From Trogon surrucura (lineage: Eukaryota; Chordata; Aves; Trogoniformes; Trogonidae): a stretch of DNA of 64,000 nt. Below, piece after piece: positions 11,375 to 24,174 of the stretch (its first letter is position 1; each line of letters begins with the position of its first letter). The translations under genes were made by a program, and so were the position numbers. Below the pieces are notes generated by a model. The model had not been told where the DNA came from. It saw only the letters and a list, made by a program, of their open reading frames with translations, and did not search any database. The stretch covers positions 11,230,501 to 11,294,500 of the forward strand of contig CM036618.1 of NCBI GenBank assembly GCA_020746105.1. Reading direction: 5' to 3'.

Positions 11375-14254
11375 CCTCAAGGCCTGGACACAGCTGAATT
11401 GCAGGAGCTCAGTGAATTATCATCCATCAGCTGATTCCAGTGGAGCTCATATATCCATCTGCAGGCATCTGCGTATGTAACATAGTGCAAACCTCTTTTA
11501 CTGAGGTTTGAATTCAGTCTCATTATTTCTCTCCAGAGATGGGCTGGAAGGGCACATCTGAACTACAGCAGCACAGTCACCGTGGCTCAGCTGGCACACG
11601 GGAACCTGCGACGTTGTGGCAAGCTGAGGGAGTTTCTGAGCTTTGCAGGTAAGCGGATTAAGCTACAGTGATCTGTGTTCTCTGGAGCAGTGAGAAGAGG
11701 TGGGAAAGGTTTGGTTAACCTGATAAAGATTCAAACCCATTCAGCAGGATACAGGCATGTTCTGCCACATGCTGGAGCATGTTTCATTAGCAATTTTTGT
11801 GACACTTCTCCCTAGGCTTTTATGGGAATGATGATCTGTAAAACTCTGATGAATAAATAGAACTTTTTTTAAGATAGAAAACAAAATCTTTGAGTAATAA
11901 TACAGTAATGCACAAAGCACTGTTGCCAACATTAAGGGCTTCTAATCTGGGTCAACTATAAAGCAAAAAGAATAAAGCTCTTTGAAAAGAGCTTTCTTTT
12001 TACTGTCAAGTTTTGGGAGCCAGACTCACCACTGAGTTCCATCTGCACTGTATCACACTGTGACACAAGCCTAGACCTGAGCATCACTGGGACCATGCAG
12101 AGCAGCTGGAGTAGACAGGGAAAGCTGGGCCAACAAGCCTTCATCAATTCTTAAGAGTTTTACACATTCAGGGGCGGTGTTCTTTGGTCTGATTTTTACA
12201 GCTGCTCTTCAGATACCACAACAGCAGTCTCCCAAGTGCCAAATCTGATGAGCTCTGAGATAGTGCAGGGGTTGGCCTGGCCTCTCAAAGAAGGAAGGTT
12301 TATTCTTACAGGACAGTGAAGGGATACCCTGCTATGTGGTTTCCATCCTCAACCAGGAGCCACATGCCCTCTCCTACCGCCTCTCTCCCCATTTGGGAAA
12401 GTTTACATAATTTCTTCATTTTTGCCCACATTTTGCCTGTCTTGGAGACCAGAAGATCTCTGAGGATATTGCTTGCCAGGTCCATACAGTACCCAGACCT
12501 CACAGGGCTTCTACTGCAAAAGTAAAGGAAGATGCTTGTTAGGAATTGGAGCAGAATCACCTGCCTCTAACAAGAAACTTTGCTGGTGCTGTCTGCAGTG
12601 AGCCTGTATACATAACCTTCTGGGAGGAGACATTTAGTCAATACGCTTGGTGTGGAAACTAAAATGTAGGTAGGAGCAAGGGATGAGAGCTCTCTTAATC
12701 ATTGTCATCGATTTTCTGAAATGGCTCTGTGTCTGTTCATAAGAAGGATGCATGTGACATCCTATGTTTATGCAGTGTCTATCTGGGTGGGAGAAGATGG
12801 CCATGCCAATTAAAAAGTTTAATTAAAGCAGCAACCTTTCTGTTCCAGAGGTGGGGGCCTGTCATCTGCCAATTTACTTTCATGAATAAATCATTAAGGC
12901 AGGAGCTGCTGCAGACGTGCTCAAACAGCTCAGGTTTGTAGTGCACCTTCCCTGGTTGCTGGAAATCATTGCAGAACCAATACCAAGGCCTTGAGGGGAA
13001 ACTCAAGAATACAAATATAAGGAGATAAGAATTATGTCTATGATGTTTTACTGCAGTCCTGAAATCTCCCAAGAGCAGGGACATGCTGTTACAGTCTATA
13101 GGAAGATTAATATAACTGAGTATCATATACATGCCACAACCAATAGATCTTCAGGAGCACCCAGTTCCCATTTTTCTCTTGCTGCTCACTGTGCTGCTTA
13201 CCTCTGCTGATCGGGTTACTCCATCAGAGAGAAGAGGTGTTCATCATTTCTGAGCCATACTGGCCAGCTGTCTACCTGCCTGTCATGTGGTGGGTTTCCC
13301 AGTGAACAGATGTGACCAAACTTAAGTGGTCCTAGGAAAGAGGAATCGGAAATGACAGGTTATGACCTTGCTTATGACTACCTGATAAATGATTTCTGTA
13401 TTCAGATGAATAATCTCAATTCTGAGTTCAGGCTGCTTTGAGCTACCTCTGGAGGTTAGTTTACTCCACTTGATTCACTGCCTTGAAGGTAGTAAATCCT
13501 ATCACAGAGGATCCTGTTGATAGAGGAACACTGGTCTGCAACTTGAAATATTACTGTTTGATGCAGGGAAGTGAACTCATGAGCCATAAAAAAACCCCGA
13601 TTTGTTAGAAATTTGTTAGTACTTTGTGGTTATTCTGCTGCTTAAGAAGAGACTAACATTAAAGGAGAGCAACTGCATGAGAAGCAAAGCTGATCTACTT
13701 CCAGGAGCAAAAGCCAGTCTGGCTTTGTGAGGATTTGTCATAAGAAAAACAGGAAGAAAGGTCATCTCTATGTGAGTGTTGTTGGTTTACACATCCTGAT
13801 GCTTCATCATAGTCTGTTGAATGTCTACCACACTCTTCAGATGAAAAAAACAGTCATTTTGTAGAGTTGAAGAGATGATCTCCATAAAATGTCAGACCAA
13901 AGAAATCAGAATTTATAGACACAGATAAGAAAAATCTCACAGGTCTGTGCTGCTACATGTATGGATTTGTGCAGGTGCACATGTAGGTCTATGCATACAA
14001 CTACTCATGCACACTATACAATACATTAAGAGTCAAAATCAAGTAATTTAGAAGCTGACCTAGTCATTAGTTTGCAGTTATGTTAAGGAAAATGTTTAAA
14101 CATTAGAGGGGACTCAAAAAAAGAAAATCAAATTGGAGGCTGAGAGGGATGTCCACTCTGTGGAATGAGAGCAAGAATCAAAGAGCTGAGGTTTCCAAAG
14201 CAAATTTAGTGTGGCACCTGCACAACTCCCTCAAAAATAAGTGACAAATTATAT
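11375..14254. other. Unique non-coding sequence
   Basis: No repeat family or coding region recognised over nearly 2.9 kb. Composition is moderately AT-rich and all open frames are short. Confidence 0.5.
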
Positions 14255-14259
14255 AGCTG

Positions 14260-15011
14260 TGTCATTGTTTGCCCTAAACAGAACCAATTCTATTCATTGA
14301 CTCTAACTTCTCAGCTCAGTCTCTTCTAAGAGGCTGCACTTCCTGAAGTTAGCAGCATGTTTGTGCAGAGAGTGTCTGCTACGAGCAGTGATAACACCTG
14401 ATGTTTGCAGTTACTGCCTGGGACTGGGATGCAGAAAGGCTCTTGCTTTAACTTATTCCTGTAGTGACCAAGGTCACTGTTGGCTCGTGTGCCACACTGG
14501 GGGTGCGGGGTAGTAAGAGGGGTCACAAGGAAGTAAAAGGTTGCACCTCCAGGGAGATACAGACAGGACAGGTGACCAAGGAGAGTATTCCATTCCATAT
14601 ACATCATATTCAGTATAAAATTGAGGGATCATGAGGATTTAGATCTTCTTCCTCTTTTTCTTCTCTTCTGCAGTGGCCGGTGTCCAGGGAGGACTCCATC
14701 CGATCTTCTGCCTGAGCTCCTGAATCCAGCTCCTGTACCCACCTTCCCTCTGCTGCTGAGCCTGGGGCTGCCCCAGTGCTGTCAGCTCTGCAGCCCCAGT
14801 GGGGATTGATATCGACAGGATAGTCGGGTTCAATACCAGTTTTTTATGTATATATAGTTCACTACTTTTGTTATTTCCTTATTCATTAAAGCTGTTTTAA
14901 TTTTCTTTTTCCAATCCTTAAGTCCCTTTGCCTATTCCTTTTTCCTTCCTGTTTGGGGAGGAGAGGGGGTTAGAGAGGGTTCAGTGGCTGGCCCAGCTCT
15001 AACCCTCGACA
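14260..15011 (+). mobile_element. Solo LTR of an avian endogenous retrovirus, 5-bp target duplication
   Basis: The element starts TGTCATTGTTTG and ends CCCTCGACA, so its termini are the inverted repeat TGTC/GACA. It is flanked on both sides by AGCTG (14255-14259 and 15012-15016), a perfect 5-bp target duplication. A TATA box (TATAAAA, 14614-14620) and a polyadenylation signal (ATTAAA, 14885-14890) set the plus orientation and the U3-R-U5 order. At 752 bp it looks like a complete LTR with no internal region, the usual product of recombination between the two LTRs of a provirus. A 5-bp duplication fits ERVL-like elements, but I cannot fix the class from the LTR alone. A diverged sister lies inverted at 6938-7705. 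Confidence 0.92.
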
Positions 15012-15016
15012 AGCTG

Positions 15017-18000
15017 AGTCTTCTGTTCTGTTCTTGTTTTTCTCTATTACAACTGCGGTTGAATCCCTGAGCCTGCTTTGAAAAATGGATCCAAGTGTCC
15101 AGGGTAGTCAGACAACAGCAGCAAGGCTCTGCGTTGTGTAACACCAGGGCTGGAGAGCCAAAATTCAAGCTGATTCAAGCAGGTATAGCTGGAAGTAGTG
15201 AGGTGAAACCAAAAAAAAAGAAGCTGCAGATTGAATGTCAGAACTGCTTATTCCAAAGCCAAGGTCTATTAGCCTGGGGAATATTGTCCAAAGAGAATTA
15301 TGGAATTCCCATTAGCTGGCCTTTTTGAAAGCTTAGCTATACCAGTAACACTCAATAATACATTCTTTGGAACAAACTTATGTTGGCAGAGAAACAGGAG
15401 GTGAATTAATAGATCCTTTCTGGCTCTGATTTTTATAACTCTTCACATTGAATCCTAATACAAGAGGTTATCTTTATAGCAGGCAATGAAAGATTTTCCC
15501 TCTAGATTACCACTTGAAAAGTACAGGCTGCACGTCTTCAGAGTACAGGATGTTTTATACTTTCATTCGATTTCAAGTGACTGGAGTACTCTATAGCCTG
15601 CTTCAAGTTAATATTTTAGCAAGAATCAATGGCATAATTAAACTTTATGGATGTCCCTCATCAACAGTTCCACGTGACCAACATGGTGGTACTTGGATCA
15701 ATCATTTTATATTTACGTATAGCTCATAAAAAGACGGGATGAGGACTTAGCCACGAGGGATGACAGAGTAATTACACTGAGTGGTACAGTTTAAAACATA
15801 AATGCAATTTGTTATTAGTGCTATGAACTGAAACATGTTTGACTTAAAGGCACAGTGTTATGTCATTAAAAAAGCCTCATGACAGGGCCTGGTGTTTGGG
15901 TTAGACAGTCTTCACTTCCAGAAGGATGCTCCCTCCTAGATTTCTGTCTCCCTTGGCTCAAAATGTCAACACGTGAAAAATGGTCTAATTGTAAGAACCA
16001 TCCTGCCATGATTTCTTTGTCCCAGTGGAAAACATGACTGGACATGGATATCAGATTTAAGTGCCAAAATCAGGCATTGTAACGGATGGGTATTTTCCCC
16101 TCTGAAAGGCTGATTGCCTCCAAGAGATCCCAACTGCTCACATGCAGGGGCAAGACTGTCCAGCCTGGACAGCTTGTTCTTCCTTCATTGGTCAACCCTT
16201 CTCAATCCCTCAGCTACTTCCAGGACCTTTTCTGAGGCCATCAGAAGAATAGAATGTATTTTGTCACACCTTTCTCAGCAGGCTGGGCACTACTTTCCCC
16301 AGCTTGTCTCCTGGTGTCAAGGAGCACCTGCAGGGCTCAGCACAAGCATGGCTTAGCCCAAGGGGTGCTACCCAGAATGAAGAAAATCCTCACTAAAACC
16401 ACCCACACCAAAGCAAGTCTTCAAAAGAGAGACAGCATTCCTTGCTGTCTTCACCTAGTGACAGAAGAAAATTTGTGAAAATGTGGTCAATTCTGAACTC
16501 CTTTGGACATAATCTAGAAGCACTACCAGGCCCTTGGTACAACAGTAATATCATCAATATTCCAGCATTTTTCCTTAATGCAAGACTTCCTCTCTTTGGG
16601 AAAGGTATTCATTTCAGACACTTGTACTCTGGTAAGACAGGTGTGTCCTGGGCCATGTTGACCAGTTTATATCAGCTGGCTGCCAGCAGCCTGCAGCCTT
16701 GCTGTGTCAGTCTTTTGAAAGCTGTAGATAAACTTATTGTAAAATTTATCTGAATTTATTTAAGCACAAAACAACCTGCCAGGAGGAGTTTGAGTTTTCT
16801 CTGACCTTCACCTGATACACAGCTACAAGGCTGGCAGTATGTTAGTATATTTAAATCTGGAGCATAAACACAGACAACCTTGCTCTGCTCTCCTTTTAAA
16901 GAGATGTTTAGGTTTCAGAAACCAGTCACGGACTGAAAGAAATTTGTTCAACCAATTGTTCCAGTGTTTTTCAGCCAGTGCTTCCTTCTCAACTAACTGC
17001 TGCTAATCTGCTCAGAGGAAAGGTGCCTCTTTTTCTGGGTGCTGAAGGATGCTATATCAAGGCTTAAAGCTGACTGTAGGGAAAATAATGATTTATGAGC
17101 TGAGATACACTGAAAGTGGCGTTTTGCCAAACAAAATGCATCGCCAGTCATGCCAGGGACCCTCTCACTTTGCACATCTTCAACATCCAGAAAGACTTAA
17201 TTACAGAGCAGCCCATATTCATTTGGGGAGGTAGCAAATATTCTTGGCTGGGTTCTTTTGTTTCATCAATAAAAGCTTTTTCGTTAATCTCCTCAAGAAA
17301 CTGAATCTTCCCTGGCAGCTTTAAAGAACGGGGTTAGTGGCTTTTCTTTCTGTCCCACAAATTCTTCATTTCCATCTCCAAATATTTCTTGGTCATTTGG
17401 AAACATGCTGAGATTTCAGTCTGTTTCCAAAGACAACCAGGTTGCTGTGGCAGTTTTACAAACTCCTCAAAAAAAATGATACTCGGTGCCACACAACGTT
17501 GAGTCTGAGAAGGAAAATAGAACCCCATAAAGAACCTAAAATCCCAAAAGTTGAATTCTTCTGGCTGGCTTCATAAATCCAGGGACTGAGTACTCGTGTA
17601 GCTGGAACTTCTTTCTCACCCCTGAGCTTATGCTCTCTGTTCACGTGCTGAAGTGCTTCCCTGTGTGATGGCACAGGGAGCTTTGTCCCACCGCTGCTCC
17701 CTCTTCACACCTCAGCCTTTGTACAGAATGTTCCATAACAAGGACATCATTTGCTACAGGGTTATTAGGATGGCATATCCCATCAGGAGCGTGTTGCTTG
17801 TAAAGCTGGACCTCACCCATGAAGTGGTTGCTGCATCTCACCCGTACTTCATCCAAGTTCTGGCTTCAGGGAAATGCGAAATACCACTTGGCTGATAGCT
17901 TGGCCTGAAGTGGGAGACAGATTGGTAGTCACTGAAGAACCAAGCAAAATTATTTTCCTGCAGGTAGGGTGATCTCACTCGAGGCTGCTACTCTGCTGAT

Positions 18001-19860
18001 TCAGTCATTGGCCTTTCTCTATAGCCATCCTCTTCACAGCACCCAGACAGCATGGAGGAGACAGCCCTGCGAGAGCAGCCTGCTGAGCCACCTTCCTGGT
18101 CAGTGGGAACTTGCTCTTGAGTGACATCCTGGATGGAAAGGTGGCTCTTTTGACTTGCCTGGTATCTAGATGGAGGGCAGGTATATGGAGGAGAGGGTCA
18201 TTTTCAGTTTGGTGATTTTTTTTGAGATTTTGAAAAAGAAAGTGGCAGATCAAAATAGCCTGTGGTAGTAGTTAGTGAATCAGTTGCCTAGGCTGTGGCA
18301 TTTCCAGAGTAATTTTTGTGCTGAATAAGTGAAACAGAGGCATGAATCCAATCTCAAATTTTCTGAGTGAGCAGTGTATTCATACAGGAATGACTGACTA
18401 CTAAGCCTACTGTGGTGCTGCAAATCTTTATTTGACCAAAACTTCATTTGACCAATATACTTCATTAAAAATTTCTGTTTCAAAAAGCTGGTATGCAACA
18501 GTTAAAAAACAAGAGTTGAAAAAATTCTCAAACAGCTCCATTTTAAGTCTTCTCTCTTCCAAATATCAGGATACTGTGATAAACTGGAAGCCTCTTGGAG
18601 TAATTTGTAATGTCTTAGACGCCTCTGGTTTAGAACAAAAAGCATTCCTTGAGATTAAATAGCAGCACTTTGTCAACATTTTGGAGTTTCCACTCAGTGA
18701 ACACAAGGATTAGTTCAATGATCCAGCCAGCTCAGCTCATTGCCAATAAGAACATTATAAATACAATACTGAGACAACTTTTTTTTTTCAACTTTTGACC
18801 TCAAGGTAGCAACTAAAGTAAAGCATGCATACAGTTGGACATGGCTTGCAAAGGAGGCCTGAGTTATTTTTCTGCTTAATGCCTGCTGATACGTGTGTAT
18901 CTGTAATATCTCTTGTGGGGATGCATTAAGCAGTAGAGTTAACCAATGTCAACTGGTGATAATGTTTAGTGCTTCCTCTGGGGAGAGCCCTAGAAACAAG
19001 TTGGGTAAACACGGCACAGACTGCAGACAACACGGCATGTTTGCTGAGGAAACCTAAAGCTGGTGATACACAAGGGCTCTGGAAAAATTGGTCTCTTCTG
19101 AAACAAACAGGCCCTTACTCCAGTCAAATGGGAAATTGTTTCTTCTGGACGAGTTAAAGGCACCAGCAAAAACGATGAGTTGTTAGGTTAGTCTTTAGCA
19201 ACTACTTTGCAAATACTGCTGAATTCCAGCTGACTCCTGTTAGCCCGTCTGTAAACAGAAGGTAAATGATACAAGTAGTTGATGAGTCAGGGAAGTATTT
19301 TTCATATGGTTTTGAAGAGGTCAAACATGCAGTTTTCCCAAGCGGGTCATTTCATTGTACTTTGCCTTGTGCCAAGAACTTTCATTAGTTTATTTTTACC
19401 TGTTTTTTTTTTTTTTAAAAAAAAATATCGAAAAGTGTTAGATTTTAGTCACAGCATGCCTGGAACCTTAAGGTCTTGTTAACCCTTTGCTACCAGGAGA
19501 ACATGGGAACAAGCCAGAGAAGCTGCTTGTGGGTGCCCAGGATGGATGTTTCCATGGGATTCCTGGTTTGCACAACCTTTATTAGAACAGGGGGATACAG
19601 GGGTGGCTTGAATAGGACTGGAGTTCCTCAGAGGTGATAGAAGAGGTTTGTCTCCAGTCCTGGGTCTACACACCTCGGAATGCCTTGCTCATAATCCAGA
19701 GCAGTGCAGACTCTGACTAAAGCCAGGTACATCAAAGTGGAGATCCAACTGTGAGCCCCATCCATAGCTAATTGTCCCAAGCCTCACAATCATTCATCTG
19801 TAGCCTCCCAGTGAAGAACAATACTTGAATATCCGTGTGTTTTAAACCCACTCTTTTATG
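15017..19860. other. Unique non-coding sequence
   Basis: Nearly 4.9 kb without a recognised gene or repeat family. There are short homopolymer runs only (for example T-runs at 18779-18789 and 19403-19416, the latter followed by an A-run). Open frames are short and unconvincing on both strands. Confidence 0.5.
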
Positions 19861-19866
19861 GTTATG

Positions 19867-20243
19867 TGAAGAGGGGTCCCTTCGGAGAGCCGGCCAAGTT
19901 AACAACCATCACACCAATATGGCTACAGGTCATCCTCTCTTTATTGCTCCGGACACCTCAATATATACAGTTAAGCAGTGTCCATGCACCTGCCCCTTAA
20001 CAGAGTTGGTCAGTTCCAGGTTTACACGCACCAGCGTTTTATTGGGTAGTGCCATTCCACTATGCAAGCGGCTCTCACCCCCCCCTTCTCCCCCCGGCAA
20101 GGCTCTTCACAAAACAGATAAAACCTCCTCCTCCCTGTGTTCCAAGGCAGCTTCAAGGACAGAGCCTTTGCTTAGGCCTAAGTTGGGTTGTCCACACTTT
20201 TAAAGTTATACCGTGCCTCTGCTCCACAAGAAATTCCTCTACA
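19867..20243 (-). mobile_element. Alpharetrovirus-like solo LTR (ERVK-type), 6-bp target duplication
   Basis: Read on the minus strand the element begins TGTAGAGGAATTTC and ends CCCCTCTTCA, and it is flanked by GTTATG on both sides (19861-19866 and 20244-20249), a perfect 6-bp target duplication. A TATA-like TGTATATATT (minus strand of 19960-19969) is followed within about 25 bp by AATAAA (minus strand of 19940-19945). This very tight spacing, the short U5 of about 75 bp, and the words CATATTGGTGTG and TGGCCGG echo the avian leukosis virus LTR plan (TGTAG at the start, CTTCA at the end). The length, 377 bp, also fits that group. No internal region is present, so it is a solo LTR that looks whole. 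The perfect duplication suggests it is younger than the LTR at 6938-7705. Confidence 0.9.
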
Positions 20244-20249
20244 GTTATG

Positions 20250-23200
20250 AATTTATTTAAACTTCATTTATGTACACAAATATATTTATTTATAAATTAT
20301 TTATCACCAATATTTTATATTTTTTTCTTGTTTAGAAATCGCTTATAAATTCTTTTTTTTTTTTTTTACATAGATTCTTTTCTAAGGCAGAGGCATTTTT
20401 TCACAGAGAGGCAATTTACTGCTCCCTCCCTTGACACTGGGTACCAGCTGAACCATCAACCAGATGGGGTGAATCCACCCTGAAGGGCAGGTGGATGGAG
20501 CTGCACTTTCCTGCACAAACCTGTGATATGTGTAATCAGCTGGGACTGACACTGCTTAATCCGGGCTGGCAGGCAGGCCATTTAGCAGCGTGTCCTTGAC
20601 ACAAGTATCTCTTTTCTGTGGTTATCATGGAGCCCAGACTTACTGGGTTTCAGGGAGTGCAGTACAGTTCAGAGGTGGAATTTGATTCTTTCAGGCTTCC
20701 CCTATGGGAATATGTGTGTGCGGAAGGGGGAAGCTGGATCTCAGCCGTCTCAGCACACGTATTATTGATCTCGAGCAGGGAGGTTTTATGTGCTCGATGG
20801 GGGGATGTGAAGCTAAGGACAGGGGATTTTTTTTTTACTGTGGTTTCTGCTTTCGCATGGATGTTGATCCAGCAAAAATATTGCTGCGGGTTTATAAATT
20901 ATGGGTGTCCAAAAGGAAGGACTGGTAAAACCTCCCTTTGTCCTCACGGCAGTTTGTTACACCAAGATGGATTGGTTGCTCCTTTTGACATGAGCGATGA
21001 GGCCAGAATTTTCTCTCCTTCTAATTGATCATGTGAGCGAACAATAGGAGAAGACACTTCCCTAGTAGATCTGTATTCCTCCTCTGCAACCCTGCAATTT
21101 GTTACTACCTATACGTAGAAGCTCTGAGCTGCACGCCTGACGCCGGCTCTGCAGCCTGTGCACCCCTATCAGCCTCACTCCCTGCGCTGCCCAGACCTCT
21201 GGCACGCAAAGGTTAACCTCACCATTGTATCTAATTGGTTATTTTCGTGCAGTCTGTTTATCTTCAGTCCCCAGGTCATTAATAAACATCCTCTCTCAAA
21301 TACTTTGGACATCTGGAATATGGCTTGCTTGTCTTCTGAGACAACGATATCCTTTTAGGTTGGTAAGGGAAGGATGAAGACTAAAGCTTCCCTTCTTTGG
21401 AAAAACACGGTCTAAATTGTCTTATCTTTTAGTGCAATGAATTCACCCCTAGTTGGGACTGCAGTCTGCAGGAGCATTTAAGCAGGTACCTAACTTTCAT
21501 GCACATATACAGCCCTACTGGTACCACCTCCCTGTCACCATCGCTGCAAAATGTTATATTTTCACCATGAGGGCAGGCTGAGCCATTTGGAAAAGAGCAA
21601 CATCTGCTCCTGTTATATAAGACTTATTACAGATATACTTAAAGGACAATGAATCTGGTAATTTTCAGCTCATTTTTACTCCTTTTAATACTTGCTTTAA
21701 AAAGAACCCCAAAAAGTATTTTAGTTTTTTCTTTTTTGCCCCCTTCTTTTTTATTTTAAGGAAAATAGCCAACACAAGACGTTCTTCAGACAAGAGCTTA
21801 GAGAAATGCAGAATAGGTTTATGGGCCTGTTCTGCTTACAGGGGTCAGCTGCTGGGCCCTGAGGGGGATTTTTCTGACCCATTTTACACTTGTTGAAAAT
21901 GAATCAAATCTTAAAGGTATCTTTTCCAGTGTAACGGCCAGAGAGGGAATTTACAGTCCCTAGTTCAGACAGAGCAGGCATCAAGAGTCAGGTGAAATGA
22001 ATCCCTCCGCTCCTGGCTTCAGCAGGACATGATGAGAGCTATGAGGTCCCTTCCGTGCTTTGAATGAAGCTATTCTTGTGTGCCACTGTGCTGTAACATC
22101 CGCTGTGGTTAATGGGGTGAGGGGACAAAGCTCCGGGTGCTCTAAACCCTAAATCATCCCTGAGAGGTACGGGTCTGTCTGCTGACTGTCAAGCAAACCC
22201 TACGCAGCTCAGCATACACGACTTTTTTGACCAACTGCTCCCGATAGGCTTCAGTTTGCAGGGGAGGTCGCAACATTTAACTTACGTGGAAGATGCCAAA
22301 AAACAGCCCCAGGATTTGCAGCAAGAAGCTGGGTCTTGGTCTTTTCTCCAGCATCTTGTTGAGGAGGCTGGAAACTCCTGTGCACGCATGCGCCTTCTCT
22401 CTGCAACCCAACAATCCTTGGCTGACCACATTAGACATGCGATGTGAGCAGACACGGAACTACCTTCAATATTGCATCTTATTTTCTACCTACAGAAGTT
22501 TTTGCTAAAAAAAAAAAATTATGATGCTTTCTTAGGCTTGTAGCTGTCTCCAGAACACCAAACTGCCTGTGCAGGACCTGCAGCTAGCAGAGCATCTGGC
22601 CAATCATCTACTGATCATTCATTAGCCTCTCATAAATGATGGAGATTGAAACCTCTGACTGCAGGCTCTGGAAATTTCTGCCATCACTGGGGAAATACCT
22701 CTCAAAATTAATGTGTTTTCTGGGCTGCCCACCTTTCCCTCAGACTGGGGGGCAAAGCAGAAAAACCACTTTGTGAGCCATCTCCCACTGAGCCCTCCCG
22801 GCAGTGTTGCCTTAGAGGAGTGGTGGTTTATAGTTTTCAGTGTTTGCTTTTCATTGCTGCTGTTTGAGAAGACTTTCTCTCCCACAGAAGTAAGGCAGGA
22901 GAATTGTGCCTGGAGCTGGAGTGGGGTTAGGGGTCAGCAGGCAGCCCCAGGTGACTCCGGGCTGAGGAATGTGCAGCCAGACCAGCTCCCGTGTTGGTGC
23001 AGTCCTCCCACAGTGCCTGCTCGCTGCTCACCGTCTCCTTTCAGGATGAGCACCCTGGTGTCACCTTTTGCTAACTGGAGCAGCCCCAGTGACACACTGT
23101 AGACCAGAAATGGTTCCTAAGGCTTTCCCAGTGTTTTATTCCCAATGTGTGATGCAAATGGAAGAGGGACTGGGCTGGGGTAGCCTCTCAGCCTCTCGCC

Positions 23201-23703
23201 CAAGATTGAGTGATGGGGGGCATAGAAGCTGCAGACGTTTCTGTTGGAAAAGCTGCAATCAGACCAGCTATTTTAGCCAGAGGCAGTCTCTTAGCAGAGG
23301 CTTGTAGCTCCAGACAGTCATCCTGGCCTCTCATCTCTTCCAGTCTCACTGCCAGAGGTTGCCACCACCTCAGTTTTGCCAGATTCATTTGCCCAGCTGT
23401 ATAAAACGACCCAAGTTTAAATAACCCTCTTAACCTTTCAGGGAGGGGCTGCTCTGTGCTCCCTGCATAAGAGAAATTCCTGGAGATGATGATGACGTAA
23501 GTTTTGGCTGGACCAGAAATGTGGTCTTTCTTCCCACAGCTCTTTGCCAGCTCACATTTTTTGTTTATTTCCTCAAAACCAGAAGCATAATGATGAAAAG
23601 TATTTGCTCGTAATGTCACTGGGGCTTGGCTTCCCTGTAGGAACTCTTTGTGGCAAATGCACATAGCAAATGCTGTCATTAATTCAGCTTCTGGACCCAT
23701 CAT
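20250..23703. other. Unique non-coding sequence
   Basis: It starts with an AT-rich patch (20250-20400, T-runs) and is otherwise complex. A short piece near 22035-22085 (AGGTCCCTTCC and neighbours) faintly resembles a CR1 tail but is too decayed to call. A 171-codon open frame on the minus strand (23188-23703) gives no recognisable protein. Confidence 0.45.
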
Positions 23704-24174
23704 TACGAGAAGGACATTGAGGTACTAGAGCGTGTCCAGAGAAGGGCAACAAAGCTGGTGAAGGGTCTAGAGCACATGTCCTATGGGGGGTGGCTGAGGG
23801 AGCTGGGGTTGTTTAGCCTGGAGAAAAGGAGGCTGAGGAGACTCTGCAACTACTTTAAAAGAAGTTGTAAAAATCTCAGGAGCAGTCTGTTTGACTAAGT
23901 AACAAGTGATAGGACAAGAGGAAATGGAATCAACTTGCATGAAGGGAGATTTAGATTGGATATTAGGAAGCATTCTTTACTGAAAGGGTTAACAGGCATT
24001 GGCATTGGTCGCCCAGGGCAGTGGTGGAGTCCTGTCCCTGGAGGTATTTAAGAGTCGGGTAGGCATAGTGCTTAGGGACATGGTTTAGTTGAGGACTTGT
24101 CAGTGTTAGATTAATGATTGGACACGATGATCTTAAAGGTCTTTTCTGATCTAGGCAATTCTGTGATTCTGTAA
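23704..24174 (+). mobile_element. CR1 LINE, 5'-truncated
   Basis: The plus strand carries the CR1 C-terminal words GGTACTAGAGCGTGTCCAGA, then GTTTAGCCTGGAGAAAAGG, then TTAGATTGGATATTAGGAAG, and ends with ATTCTGTGATTCTGT at 24158-24172. Only the last part of ORF2 and the 3' end are present. The reading frame is broken in several places, so this is an intermediate-age copy. Confidence 0.92.

Noticed and set aside
22035-22085. CR1 tail on the plus strand
   Set aside because: Only AGGTCCCTTCC and a vague TGAATGA pattern match, too little to separate it from chance.
23188-23703. 171-codon open frame on the minus strand in unique DNA
   Set aside because: The translation shows no known domain, signal peptide or repeat, and its 5' context has no promoter or splice pattern I can support.
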